Below the pieces are notes generated by a model that was not told the DNA's origin, ran no database searches, and saw only the letters and a list, made by a program, of their open reading frames with translations. DNA of 64,000 bases from assembly GCA_013398055.1 (NCBI GenBank), contig VZRS01002799.1:543845-607844 (forward strand). Direction: 5' to 3'. Numbering within the stretch: position 1 is the stretch's first letter; every line of letters starts with the position of its first letter. Of this stretch, positions 12,319 through 25,395 are shown in pieces. The position numbers and the translations under genes were made by a program. The stretch is from Ifrita kowaldi (taxonomy: Eukaryota; Chordata; Aves; Passeriformes; Cinclosomatidae).

Positions 12319-15300
12319 CTGGTAAACTGCAGCTGTTTCTGCACAAGCTTCTAAGGTCAGTAGTGGTCTGTTGTCTTTTGCAGACACCTGGAGCCACTGG
12401 AGATGCAGCAGGACATCCCAAAAAGTGTTCATGGGCACTGCTTTCCTCTGACCCTGTGGTAGAGCAGCCAGCCCAGCAGAGGCACTGAGAACCCCCAGTG
12501 GCACCAAAGGAGCAACCACTCCTCCACACATCCTGTGTCTCACATTGCCAGTGCCTGGCCTCAAGTGTGCAAGCATTGCCTCAGCCACCACACTTTGTTT
12601 TTAAGGTATGAGATTTCCTAAGACTATCAAGCTTTTGCCCAGAGACTGCCACTTGACCTCTAAACAGTATTCTTGTGTTGGCATGTTAACAGCTACAGGG
12701 GAAAAAAATATTCATGAAAGAACCTTTCCTGGCAGATGGTTTCCTTATTCAGAAGTCTGCCTTATAACTCAGAGCTTGAGTACTGCAAAGCTGAGGCTTA
12801 CATTTGCACACCATGACTTCTCCTACATCCCTGAATGCTATGTGATTTTTTGTGTGAATTGTTAATAAAGCCTTACCACAGAAAAAGTGAATCTATTTGC
12901 TGTCTGCATAATCTCTGCACTTACCTCAGCTTGGCCAGTAAGGACCAGTAAGAGCCGCTTGCTTTTCCTACTCCAATTAACTTTAAGGTTTTAATGAGCT
13001 AGTTCTTGAGCTCAGTCAGTCATTGAAAGGTTATAAGGATTAAAAGAATTACAAGACATTTGTGGTTTCAGTTGCTGGTGCTGTTATTTTAAAGCTTGCT
13101 TTAATATCACCTCAGATAAACACTTGGGCTCTTTTTCAGGCTGGGAGAGGCTGGGGGACTGTGCTGCTTTCAGATTTGGCAACTGCCAGCAAGGCCTCCA
13201 GTGTCATCCCCTTCCACTCTCACTTTCTTGTGGTTTCCCCCTGCACAGTGCTGCAATACAGCGTTTTGTTACCTATTAAAGTGTCAGTCTCAGCGATATT
13301 GTGAAGCTATTAAATTCTGCTGGATCATCCTTTGTGAACAAGAGGATGTTGACAGAGCGGAAGCCCCATCCTTCAGCTATTATCTGGTATTCAGTGTCCT
13401 CCAATTAGTATGCACAATAAATCTAGTCCAAGACCCCCCACTGCTTTATGTCATTTCTGTATTAACCTCACTGCTTCTCAACATGTTCCTATTATTAAGC
13501 CATTTAAAGACTTCCCTTCATTCACTTACCAGAGCTGTGTCTCATTTTCCTTCTTTCATCTATTTGCATACATTTCCAAAGGTTCACTTGATGTGACGTC
13601 TGTTGTTGTCGGTTAATTTTATTAATTAAAAATTATTTCCGGTATACTTTCTTTACTCCATCCTCCTTACATGTGTTATCCTCATCATCTCTGTCAGATT
13701 GCAACGGCTGGATTGAGAACTGATTGATTGTCATTTCATGTGTTCAAAAAGCCAACCCTTTAAGGCTGCCTTGGTAATTCTCAGGCTAAAATTGAGTTTT
13801 GTGACACTTCTGCTCAATGAAAAATATAAAATTGTTCTGGTACTCACTGTATAATCTCCTCTGCTGTTCTTGCTCTGTGGGGTCTGGCAGGAAATAGAGT
13901 CAGGAGTGTGCTCCTTTCACTACACTGTGGTGGCCAGTGGTTCTTAGCTCACTGGGAAAGTTGGGGATACAGATCCAAAGATGAAACATAGGTTTTCAGG
14001 CCAAGGAAGGCTGAAAATTTCTTGTTTAACTATAACTGAACTACACCTGTAACTGTGATAGTTTAGGAAAACACCAAGGGAGGTGCCAGAGGTTAACCAT
14101 TGGGGTTTTGTAGAGGTTGGATTTATTTTTGGTGGTATTTTGCATCCCTGAATTGTTTTAAGTGAAAACTGATAGAGTTGGACTTGGGCAGTCTGGAGAG
14201 GAGACAGTTTTGGGAGGACCCAACAGCTGCCCAGTGCTTACAGGGAGGTCATCAGGGTGGAGCCAGGGTCTCTGTGGTGGGGCATGGCAGGAGAGCAGAG
14301 GTTGAAACAAGAGAGTCAGGCTGGTGTGAGGAGAAGTCAGGCAGTGGAGCTGGTTGCCCCACAAGGTTGTGCTGGCTCCATCCATGAAGGTTTTGCAAAC
14401 CAAGTCCTGAGCAGTCTGGTGTGATCCCAGAGCTAGGCTGACTTTAGGGACGGCACTTCTGGAGGTCTATGCCAGCCCAAGTTCTTATCCTGTGGCCTCC
14501 TGAGAAATTAAACACTTGGTTTAAGTGGGATGCAGACACAAGGAGGGCTGCTTCCTGCAGTTTCAAGACAGGAAGGGCAGTGAGCAGCCAGGTGCCACTT
14601 GTCTCTCAGCATCAGTTCAGTCCCTGACTCTACATACCCGAGGTGGGGATGTTACCATAAACCTAAAGATGCCTGGAGCCCTGTGAGCACACCTGCTTAG
14701 CTGGGTGGCTGAACCCCAATGGCTTCTTTATGACAAGCCATGAAAAAGACCTTCCCCGAGGAGGACTGTGGAGGAAAAACAGGAGATAACATTCTCCTGT
14801 CTCTCTTTTAAGGAGTGTAAGGAGTGGAAAGTTGTTTCACCCCACAGTGGTAGATTGTAGGTAAGAGGGAATGTCCTTTTGCCTCTTCTTTGCCAGCCAC
14901 CTTTCTACAAGGCTGAGTACCTTTTCAATGTATTATACATGTTAAAAGCTGTGAAAAACCACAAGGAGGGAAAAAATAATTGGAAAATGAACTCTGTGTC
15001 AAATTCCCCCCACATTCTGAGCACATTAATGTGAAAACGTTCGAAAATATTCAAGTAAGGGAAGCCCCAAGGAAAGGTTTATAGGAAAGGTATATGAAAG
15101 ATAAATTATATATCTTCTTCCTTTTTATCTTTCTGGCAGAGGAATGAGGAACCAGGAATATTTATAAAATTCTCTACCTACCTATTTTCAGGGCAGTCTG
15201 GGTACTACTCCATTGCTGTATATCCAGTGTGTCAAACCCCTGCACTTTGCTGTCCAGAGCTCAAGAAATACCTTTTATTCTCTTAATCAGTAAAGAAACT

Positions 15301-18300
15301 GATTTTGGTACCAAATAAACTATTCCTAGGGTAGGGAGTACAATGCAACACCAGTAGAAAGCCTTTTATGTGGACTTCTGCATCCTAATCTAAACTCTCA
15401 TATCAGAGGTGATTTTGAAATCCCATATCAGAAGGTGGAGAGCAGTGGACACGGCTTTCTTTGTGCTCCCAGTTTTCAAGCAAGGTACTGGTTTGGTTTA
15501 GATTTGAGACGTCTGGGGAAAGGGTTTCACAAATCTTGAACAGGAAACTAGCATCTTTCCTCTACCCAGGGATGCTCTGAAGGCCTTGAAGCTACCCCAG
15601 AGCACAGGGCTGGGAGGTGCTTCTGCCACTTCTCCCCATCACCACCCTGACAGGAGCACCTCAGTGTGGGCTCTGGTTTCCCCAGGCTCGCTTGGAAACA
15701 GCTGCAGAAACACCAAAGAGTTTCATTTCTCATCCAGCCCCTCCGTGCACACGGCTCCACATTCACAGCCTGGAGGGTGCAAAGCAAACTGCCAGGATGG
15801 CATTAGCTTTGTTAGACTGGCCAACCCTCCGGCCACAAAACAGGAAAACAAATCAGCCTTGGTTTTCTGGTCACTTTTCTGGCCTGACTATTGGAAAGGT
15901 GGCACAGAAGGTCCTACATTTATGGTTGTATTGCCAACAGGAACATCAGTGACCCCAGATTGTGGGATCCAAGGAGGTGCTGCTCAGTGTTAACCAGCTG
16001 CTGGTGGAAATCATCTGCTTCTCCAGGGAGGCTGGCTCCTGGCTTCTTCCCCCTCCACCAGCCTGCAGCACCAACCTGATGCTCTCTGCAGCTATTAAAG
16101 GGCAATTCAAAAGTGGGAAATGTTTGACATGACAGAGACAGAAAAGGAGAAAATGGGCAATTGTAAGGGATTTAAATAACTCTCCATTTGAAAATCTTTC
16201 CACTTCCAAGTGGCTTTGGCCACTGCTGGCTGACAGGTTAGCTAGTGCTGCAGCTGTATCCCTGTGGAGCAGGTCTTGCTCTTCTGGGAAAGCCTGTTTG
16301 GCTTTTCATGTCCAGCCCTTCTAGGCATTTCTGTGCTTCATGCAGATGAGGGGAAGAGCAACCGTCATCCCTTCCCCAGCAGCTCATGTTCCCTTTTTAT
16401 TCTAGAGTATTAAAATAAAAGAGCATTTCCATCAGCTGTGGTAATCTGCTTGAGAAACAGATGTTTCTTGAAAAAGATGGAAGCAGCTTAAACATCTATG
16501 ATGGGCTGATTCCTAATTCCCTGATCGAAAACTGAAATTATCTTCATGTAACTTTGAAAAGCACATGGTATTTGTCTCCCTGGACAGGCAGCACTCTGCA
16601 ATAAGCCCCTGAGCAGGGCTGAGTCTTTAAAAGACTTTATATCCCCTCCGGGAAAATGTCTCTGGTTTATCTACTATTAAAAAAAAAGAAAAGAAAAGAA
16701 AAAGTAATTTCACAGAATTAATTGATTATGGAAATTTTTAAAAGTATAGAAGATATTAGGTTTGGTTACCAACAGGAGCTTACTGCCAATATTACAAGTC
16801 AACTTTCACGAACCTGCTTTTCGTCATTTTTCTGCTGGCTTCTAAGAATATCTGACCAATGTTGGGATCTAACTGCAAATGCAAGTGATATGCTGCAATC
16901 TCATTAAAATAAAAATACATGTCAAGCTAACAATTCTACAAAAAAAAAAAACGTCCTATACGTGTATCGTAGTTATAATTATCTCAGAAAAACCTCTTTT
17001 GGACTTAGATGTTATGAATTTATTTACTTTCGCAAAGGTTGGGTGTGTTGCCTCCATCAAACACTACCAAGATTGTTCTCAGCATCTCTTTCTGGCAGCA
17101 TAAATGCCTACCTGTCAGGTCTGCATCCCATTTGACCCATCTCCATCACACACGTGAGGTGGAATGATCTCTAGTTATGAAGCCGAACTTAAATAAAAAG
17201 AAAGAGCATTTGTTGCTTTGTAACCAGTTTAAATGCAAGCGTGCCTAACGTAGGAAAAAAGGCTCCTGTAAAAGAGGATTTATAACAGCCACATAAACCT
17301 GATAGCACCTCCTTTTCCTGTCTGGATTTATCCTAGTACTGGTTGCATTATCGTAGTGAAGGTGATGGAGTTGCCCAGTTTTGGGGGTCTGACTTTCTGT
17401 CTCGGGACCAGCACAGTGTTATTCATCCCTTTAAGGTAATTAGGAGAGCCCTCTGTGCCCAGGGATCTTGGTGGCTGGCTGCCCTGTGGAGCAAGTCACT
17501 GTTACTCCACCATGTCTGAACACATCTCAGGAGTGCAATGTGTGATTAACAGCACCTAGAGATGGCCGACAATTTTACAATTTGAAATGGAAAACATCTA
17601 CCTTTACTGTCACATTTTCTTTGTTTTATTGGTGGGACTGATGCTTTTTGACTGGCTACCTGCTCCAGCTCTGGGCTCATCTGACGGTCCAGGGAAATGG
17701 GGTCCACCTCTCTCTGCAGTACATCCCCCTCACTGCATCCCCCTGGGAGTGCCCTGCCACACTGCCTGCAGCACCCAGCCCGTGTGTGCTCAGATGCTGC
17801 TACAAGAAAATGTTGGATTGCAGCAGTGTGGGGGCTCCTGGGCTCAGGGGCAGTCAGGCAGGGAGAGAATGCAGGCAGGGAAAATGCAGGCAGGAGGCCA
17901 AGTGGCCTTGCAGGCTGACAGGAGCTGCTCCTGGGTACCCTGCCAGCTCTGAGTGACAGCAGTGCCCTTGGTTTCCCTACTGGGAGGAGGGCACCACATC
18001 CCCAGGGCTCTGTCAGCAACCCTGAGTGTCTGCCTCCAGAAGAGGTGGGGGAAAGCAATTTTATTTCACACTGGTTCACATTGAGTTGGGTTTGTTTCTA
18101 CTGAAGTGCCCACCCTGTACATGTAGCTTCCGGCTGGGTGTGGCCATGGGTTGCAGGATGCTCTCTAGATGGAGGGCTGCAGCCTAGCATTTCCTCAGAA
18201 AACAGCCTGCTGCTAACATGTCAGATACCCTCCTCTGCCCTCTGTCCTGGTATCCCAAAGACTAAGCAGAGTCTCCAGAGTTATGTCTAGAACCTTGGTC

Positions 18301-19779
18301 TGGTGTACCTTAAACATCACCGTGGCTGTGTGGGAACAGCAGCAGTGGTGCTGCTCCCCTGGTCTCCCCAGGCAGAGCTGCTGCTGCAGGGGAGTGGAGA
18401 TGCTGGAACTCGGCCATCCTCCACTGAGTGCCCTTTGCCACGCTGGCCACGCGTCTGGGAGGCACTGCTGTCACCTGCCATCTCAACCCACCCAAAAAGC
18501 ACCATGATAAGGACAGTTGCCCAACACAATGGTCTCTGCAAGTGCTTGCTCTGCACTGAGCAAGTTGTCTCTTCTAAACTCATCTGGGCAAGAGAGAGAC
18601 TTTCCTCAGTCCTTTTATGTCTGAGGCTGCAGTACAAAACCCCGCAGGCGACTAAGAAACTCTTTTTTTCTTCATGCATATGGTGTATTTCTTTGGCCTG
18701 AACTTCCCCCATTTCAATGCAGCCTGGAGAGTACATTAAAAGAAAAAGAAAAATGCAAAATACTCCCCTGCACACATAGTCCTTCCCCAAAGAGCAGGTG
18801 AGAGAGAGAGCAAACCACATGTGACAGATGTTGGTCACATCGCTGAATGCTCTGCTGGCAGGAGCTGAGCCAAAAGGCAGTCAGGGAGCCCCTACAATGT
18901 TGCTGCCTTAGTAGTTTCAGCTTCCAGGCAAAGATGCTGCTCCATATTTGGTATATAGACAATTTGCAATTTTTTTCTGCTGCTGTTTGTGTCAAGGAAA
19001 ATAAATTTTAGAGATTATTAAGATACTGTTTATTTGCAGAAAGTGTATTTTTTAAATAGCAATTAACGATTTTACTGAGCAATCTATAGTCATTTATATT
19101 TTGGTTGTTTATCTTGTGTGCCGTACAGGGCTAGCAATGTCCTAACTTGCATGGTATTCTGTGCAAGGGTGTATTTTGGTTTCTGCTGCTGTGTCAGACT
19201 AATGCCACTGTTGCTATGGTAATGGTGATGTTTGAGTCTGCTTTGTCACCTTTGTCCTGCTATTTTTTTCTTCAAAAACAAATTCATGCTGTTGAGGCCT
19301 GGAAAGCAGGCAGAGGGTTTGCTATGGAAGCTCATCCCCCTCTCTTTTTTACTTATTTATAATGGATTGTAAAGCAGTGTGGCAATTTCATAGATGAATA
19401 AAGCCTAAAGCCAGCAGAGCTCATCAGATCTGCTGAAGCCAACCTCCCGTATAAATGTCACCAAGTTATCCCTTTATGGCAGACCAGATATCCTGGTTGG
19501 GAGTACTGAAAGGCATCCCATCTTAATTAGAAGATGCCCATAATTATCAATCCATCATCATCCTGTGCAGTTTCATTCACAGTTTTAGAAATTCTCCATG
19601 ATTTAGAAAAAGTCTACCAAATTTTTATCAGCTCCACCATGACCTCCAGCATTTTTTCAAGGTTGACTCATTTCCTGTCATTCTCCCTCATCCCCATGTA
19701 TCACTCTCAAGACCGTGCTTTTACTTCCAATTAGCCCACAGTAAAACGCATTTTGCTTGTCCGGGTGCAGCAGGCTGTG
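12319..19779. other. Gene-free stretch, no recognised element
   Basis: About 7.5 kb without a recognised gene. A purine-only A/G tract lies at about 16679-16705, and GC-richer pockets at 15550-16080 and 17640-18500 keep frames open on both strands. A long minus-strand frame begins upstream at 12529 and runs to 11957 (190 codons), without protein-like character or splice context. Confidence 0.5.
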
Positions 19780-19890
19780 TGATTCAGCCAGCCTTTCTGC
19801 TTTATTTACCCTCCTGCCTTTCTCTGGGTGTTTTATCAGCAGTGATTTCACATTTATTTCCACATCACTAACAAAGATGCTGGGGAGTGG
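19780..19890 (-). mobile_element. Possible ancient CR1 relic
   Basis: The string around 'ttatcagcagtgatttcaca' followed by 'tttatttccacatcactaac' resembles, from memory, the antisense of old amniote CR1 copies, the same kind as the relic at 24690-25395. Only about 110 bases align convincingly and divergence is high, so this is tentative. Confidence 0.35.
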
Positions 19891-22800
19891 CTGTGTGCGG
19901 CTCTCTGAAAAGCTCCAGCAGCAACTTCTGCACCTGAGGATACATCTGTTTTCTTTCCCCAACATGTCACTCTACACTGGCATTTTCCCAGTGTGGCAAA
20001 GTGTACCAAACATGAAGCAAGGCACAGGCTCCTCAGCCAGCTCTGGTAGGATTGCTGAGGTTAAGTTGTTTTCAAATCTGTATCTCTAGTGGGGTTACTG
20101 CACACTGTCCTTGACAGCTGATGGATGGACAACACCTACTCCAGCATTCCCAGCTTGGACTTGGACTTACCATATGTGTGAAGGAAATTGGACCTGAGCC
20201 CCTGTTTATTCCTAGAAAAAAAACACGGAGAAATGGTGAAAGTCAGCAGGACTGCTCAGCTCCTCCAGGTGCCAGGCACCCACACCTCCCTTCCATGGGA
20301 CTGGGGCAGCACATTTGGAGAGGGAAGCAAACCAGAGTTTGGCCTTTAAGGAAGGAATACCGTGAATCCACCCCATGCCTTCCAAACACTGTGTGAGCTT
20401 GGGCCCTGAAAAATTATGAATTTGCCCTGTTCTGAGAAAAGGACAGATGCCAGTTCCCCTGGTGGGCAGGAGGAGGGAGAGTTTTAGCAGGGGGTTTGGG
20501 GCTGGGTGGCTATGCCAGCCTGCACACAGTTCTGGGAGGGCAGCAGGCTGCAGTTAGCCTCCAGAGCCAGGAGCATGGATAGCTTTACAGGAGCAGCCAG
20601 CATTGCCCATACTCTCCCTGAGCCAGGGTTAGAAGACATGAAGGTCTAGTTCACTTTAAGCTTTATTTTGTGCCAGGAATTGCCAGTGTTTTCTTCTGAA
20701 CTTTCTTCCCAGCCATGAGACTTTCCCATTGGCATCATTTCTTGCTCTGGCTCTCTGTGTTGTGCTATGGTAGCAGGTAGCAGTGAGGGCACAGCATTAA
20801 CACAATGTGCCCGTGGGGCTGCAGCCCACAGATGGGTATGTGCCTGCTAATAAACCTCCTTTGCCCCTGAGATTCCTTGCCTCTGTAAATATAAAGGGGG
20901 AGGATGACTTTCTGGCAGAGGGTCAGGGTCCAGGGTATCCCACCCATACTACGTACCCACGGTAGTGAGCTGATTATAAAAGAGCGTTTATCATTCCTGA
21001 GCCGTTCATTTGAGGCAAATTGAACAATGTGGCAATTACCCCCAAGGTGCCTAGGGACAATTTGTGGTCTCTTGTGTGCAAATGACACGATGAAACAGTT
21101 TCAGAAAGCCAAAGAAGAAAGAGAGTATTTATGTCCCTCACTGTCTCGAGGCCTTCTCGCTATCCACAGGCGGCGTGGCTACAGGGGACTTTGATGTTTG
21201 CTACACGTGCAACGGAGGCATTGGCGGTGCTTGCTTTTATAGCACCAATACAATATTAACTGCAGCAATTTAAGATAGCCTGTAAAGAAATCTTGAGCAA
21301 CTGGCTAAGTCCAGAGATACAGTTACCATTGCTGTGTGACATTTCGTCCTAATGGAATCAAGGCCACGGTCCGCAATCCTCCCTGCCTCATCCTAAAACA
21401 CAGTCGGCAGTTTTTAAGCAGTGTTTGTTCCTCAAGGACTCATAAAACCACCTTTTAAGAAGGGGAAAGGCCCAAATCATCATGAAGTTCTGGTTTCCAG
21501 TAGTTTCTGGTTTTTCTAAAGCTTTTCTGAGAACTGAAGGAAAATGAGGGTTTCAGCAGAAGTGGCCCCTGCTTTTTCAAGAACGTAGAAACCAGACAAT
21601 GGTAAAAAATAATTTTAAAAAATCACTCTAAACAATTACTTATATCACTGCATAATTGCCAAATATATCAACTGTGTTTTGTCTTGTCTGTCATTTCTGA
21701 ATAAATGCCAGAATCATGAATATCAGAGCTATGAACACCACAACAGCTTTATTAGACTCAGGCCTGCCTGCATCTGAAAATGAAGATCATCTTTAGGGGA
21801 AAAGAGGGGAAGAAAATGTCTTAAAATCCACCAGATTTCAAGAGAGGCTTTTTCCCTAACTCATTTGGAGCTGTATCCTGGCACAGGAGAACTAGTGGAG
21901 AACTCAGTTTCTCCAGATGGTTTGCGGAGTGTACTGAGCATCGTCAGTAAGCAGATCTTTCCAGCCTGGGGAGCTGCATAGGACAAGAGAAGGTCGCAGA
22001 GATGGCCATGCTGGGGGACAGTTCCACCACTCCTGCTGCAGCTGGTCACCCACTCCTGGCACCAGGTCACCCACTCCTCTGAAAGTCCTCCCAGATGGCC
22101 TCTCCCTGTCAGGGTGGCTGTGGCTGAAGGACCCAGCCATGCTGCGGGGAAAGCACACGTCCACCAGCTAGAATCCTTTTCTTCAGGATGCCTTTGTGCT
22201 TGCTTTTCCCATCCAGGAAGGAGTAAGTCACGTTTATTATTTATTTCAGTTATTCCTCCCTTACAAATCAAACAAAAAAGGTCAACAGTGTTATTTCACC
22301 CTATTTGCTTCCTTAGTGTTGAAGTCATCGTTGCTGTGGTTTTCCTGGCTCTCAGTGACTGACAGCAGAGAGACCCGCTACCTGACAGGTAGGCAAGATC
22401 TTGCTCCTAGGGGTTAGAAGTGGTGTTGTCTGCTTCCCTCTGCTTTTTGTTTGTGGTATTTATTTTTTTTTTTCTTTCATATTTTTCTTTTCAGTAGGGT
22501 AAGGCACTGTGTTGTTCCTTTCTCCCCTTCTCCTCCTTCAAAGATGGACTGAAACTTGACCTTCCGATTGTTCATCTCAGATGCTCTCAGGAAAGCTCTG
22601 AGTGGTAAATGAGGTTCCAAATGCAGGAAGAGATTACTGTATTTTTCTTTTCCTTTTTAAAACCTTGAATAGATGAAAATAGATGGTAATCAACAAACCT
22701 GTGGCTAGAGCAAAAATCCCTTTAACTCACATTTTACTTCAATTACATTCAGGACAAAGAAACACATTGCACCATGTGCATGAATAGATGCTTTATTATT

Positions 22801-24689
22801 CAAAACAAGCTTCAAAGAGCATTACGTCCCCTATAGAAAATATGCAATCAGTGTTTAATTCAATGGTAGGATGCAAATTTAAATTCCCATAAGGGGAAGA
22901 CTGTTAATGCCATTTAAATTGGTTGTAAATTACAGATAATACGCTTGAGACCCGAATACAGATTAGGAGAGTGTTGCTTTATGAATCCAGCCCTGCTTTG
23001 AACTTACTGAGTATTTATTTATGGACAATAAGACAGTGCAGGCTTGTTTACACCTATATAGTCATCTGACACAATACATATGCAGAAAAAAACCTGTTTT
23101 GCTCTTAAAATGCAGAAGCCATTAGCTCCAGTTTGATGTGGAGATGTTTTTTGGTTGCAACCATGTCTGTTCTCCTCTCTGTCTGCTCCAGAGTCATGTG
23201 TTTCTGTATCTTATGAATCACAGAAATTACCCCAGAGCAATTGCCATTTCCCTGTTTTATTAACAGTGGAGGGAAATCCTGGGTGCTTAGTGTAACCCAT
23301 TGGTGTGTGCTTGGGGCACCAACCCTTTTTTGCAGGGCTCAGAGGCAGCTGCTGCCTTTGCTGAGGTTGGTACCTTGGTTGTTTCACTATAGTGGGTCTG
23401 GTGTGTCCCTCCTCACGGCCATGGCTGCCAAGGAAGGAGTCTCTCAGAAAGCGTTTTTAGGGGATTTTTTGTTTCTAGAGAAAGCAATGTTCTGTGGCTT
23501 CATCCTTTGTGCACCAAAATGATCCTTAGAAACAACCAATGCACTTTGAGACCAAAGTGTTTAAAACGAGCTGTGTGCCTCACGTAGCACGGCGTCTGTT
23601 TGCTGTTATTTTCTGCAGTGTATTTCTTGCCTATTCTTTGTACAAGACAATAACTTGTAGAACTGAGATTTTTTTATTTTGTAAAAGGCAACTAACTAGT
23701 CATTTGAGAAGCAGCTCTGCAAACCACTGATGGCATGAATGAGCCCTTCTGGTATGGATCCCATTAAGGCCACTCTAGCAATGTTTTGCTGGGCTGTGTC
23801 AGGAGAAATTTTGGAGTACATTTCTTCATGTTTTATGTACCTAGGTATATCAGTATTTCATCAGCACATTGCAAACTGAGTAAAAATATTTTGCGTCGCA
23901 AAAGCACCGCACTTTGTGGTTAATTTCTTTCAAGGCAGTAGAGTTTACATCCCCAGAGTCATGGAAAAGTGGTCATTGCTCTCAAACACTATTTTACAGA
24001 GTGGATTTTGCTTTGAATATGTATGTGTGGGTGGGAGGGTGGAGGGGCAGAACACATCTCTTTTAATTGTCTCTGAACCTTCTGGCTACATCATAGGAAA
24101 GGCCTATCTCAGTTACCTGAAGTTTACACAACAGCTTGCAGATTCATCCTAAGCTGTCTGCAGAGAGGAAAACATTTACCCTCCTTGCTTTCCTCCTACT
24201 GTTTTCAGGCCCATCCAATTCTCTAATACAGATGAAGCACCAGAACATCTTGTGCTTTTCTGTCATCTTAAGAAGTTCTCTGCCAACAGAAATATCTTCT
24301 TAAAGAGAATGTAAAGGCTTTTGTCTCAAGCTCTGTGTACGCTAACCAGCTCATGCTGCTGCAACCTGTGCTGGGAGAGCACATGGGTCTTTCCTGGAAC
24401 TTTCCAAGTCCTCCTGATCCCTACTGAGGTCTGCACACCAGTTAGCGGATGCAGTGTAATGGTCATGCTCTTGCAGAAAGATTATTTCATTGTATGCAGG
24501 GATGATACCATTTCTCTATTTCTGCTTGTTCAGGTGCTCTTGAAACCTGTTTGTTGCTCTGGCTAAGTCATTATACTGGAAGAAACATGTTCTGTAATTT
24601 ATTTCAAATGACTTCCAGCTCTGCTTTAGGGTCACAAATTTCCAAAATACAACCCCTCATCTTACACTCTTGATCTACTCCATTTATTT
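19891..24689. other. Gene-free stretch; possible conserved non-coding blocks
   Basis: No gene or repeat family recognised. At 21130-21260 several CpG dinucleotides cluster in otherwise CpG-poor DNA. At 22640-23060 the DNA is AT-rich and of high complexity. A T-rich tract ending in CAG at about 22455-22495 looks like a splice acceptor but no open frame worth calling follows it. A short direct repeat (ggtcacccactcct) occurs twice at about 22045-22080. Confidence 0.45.
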
Positions 24690-25395
24690 CTACATTCATA
24701 ACTGTACCCATGTCTACAAGAAAGTGCATGTGGTTTACATCAGCCTTCATCAACAGAGAAGCAGATCTTTTGGCCAGGTTATAAAACCTATATTAAATAG
24801 AATTAGATCAAGAATAGGCACCCATTGGACTCCACTAAAACCACACTATAAGGGATTACACTTCCCTACTTCCAAGTTTTTCCAATTTCTCTGCTCACAT
24901 TATTCATTCTTTGAATAGGAGTTACATTGGTTTTGCTTAGTGCTCTTTTTTCCCCAAACACAAAAATGTAGGTACTTTATGGCAATACCAACTTTTGTGA
25001 CCTACAGACTTGTGATTCTACTAAAAACATGCTATCAAGTATATTTGACAAAACCTGTGTTCCATAAAGTGATGTTGATTGGCATTACTAATGCCCTCAT
25101 CTTTTCATTTCTTTTTATGGATTGCATCCCCCATCAGCCTTTCCCTGAACTATGCCTGGGATCAATGCCAAGATAACCAGTTCAGTGTCTCCTGCATCAT
25201 TCCCTTGGCTTTCTAAAATATTGGCCCAAAATTTTCTTTTAAGGCCTCTTGGTCATCTTCTTATTTTCTTTTTATTCCCTTCTCCTACTCCCATTTTTGC
25301 AGGATTTTCCCAGGGCTTAAAGATTTAGTTCAGAGGACTTCTCTGCTCTTTTTTATGTTACTCTTGGGTGCAAGCTACTTAGGACTACAGATTTT
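24690..25395 (-). mobile_element. Ancient CR1 LINE relic, long
   Basis: About 700 bases match, in order, the antisense of old amniote CR1 copies as I remember them: 'ggactccact' near 24830, 'tttgacaaaacctgtgttcc' followed by 'gatgttgattggcattacta' at 25048-25092, 'gcctgggatcaatgcca' near 25152, and a block near 25290 with 'ccatttttgcaggattttcc'. Spacing between blocks is roughly preserved. The element is riddled with stops and indels and is much older than the CR1 copies at 6.2, 30 and 60 kb. The sense orientation is minus. Confidence 0.7.

Noticed and set aside
11957..12529. 190-codon open frame on the minus strand
   Set aside because: With three stops in 64 codons, the longest chance frame over six frames of 64 kb is expected near 180 codons. 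There is no domain, splice context or codon bias.
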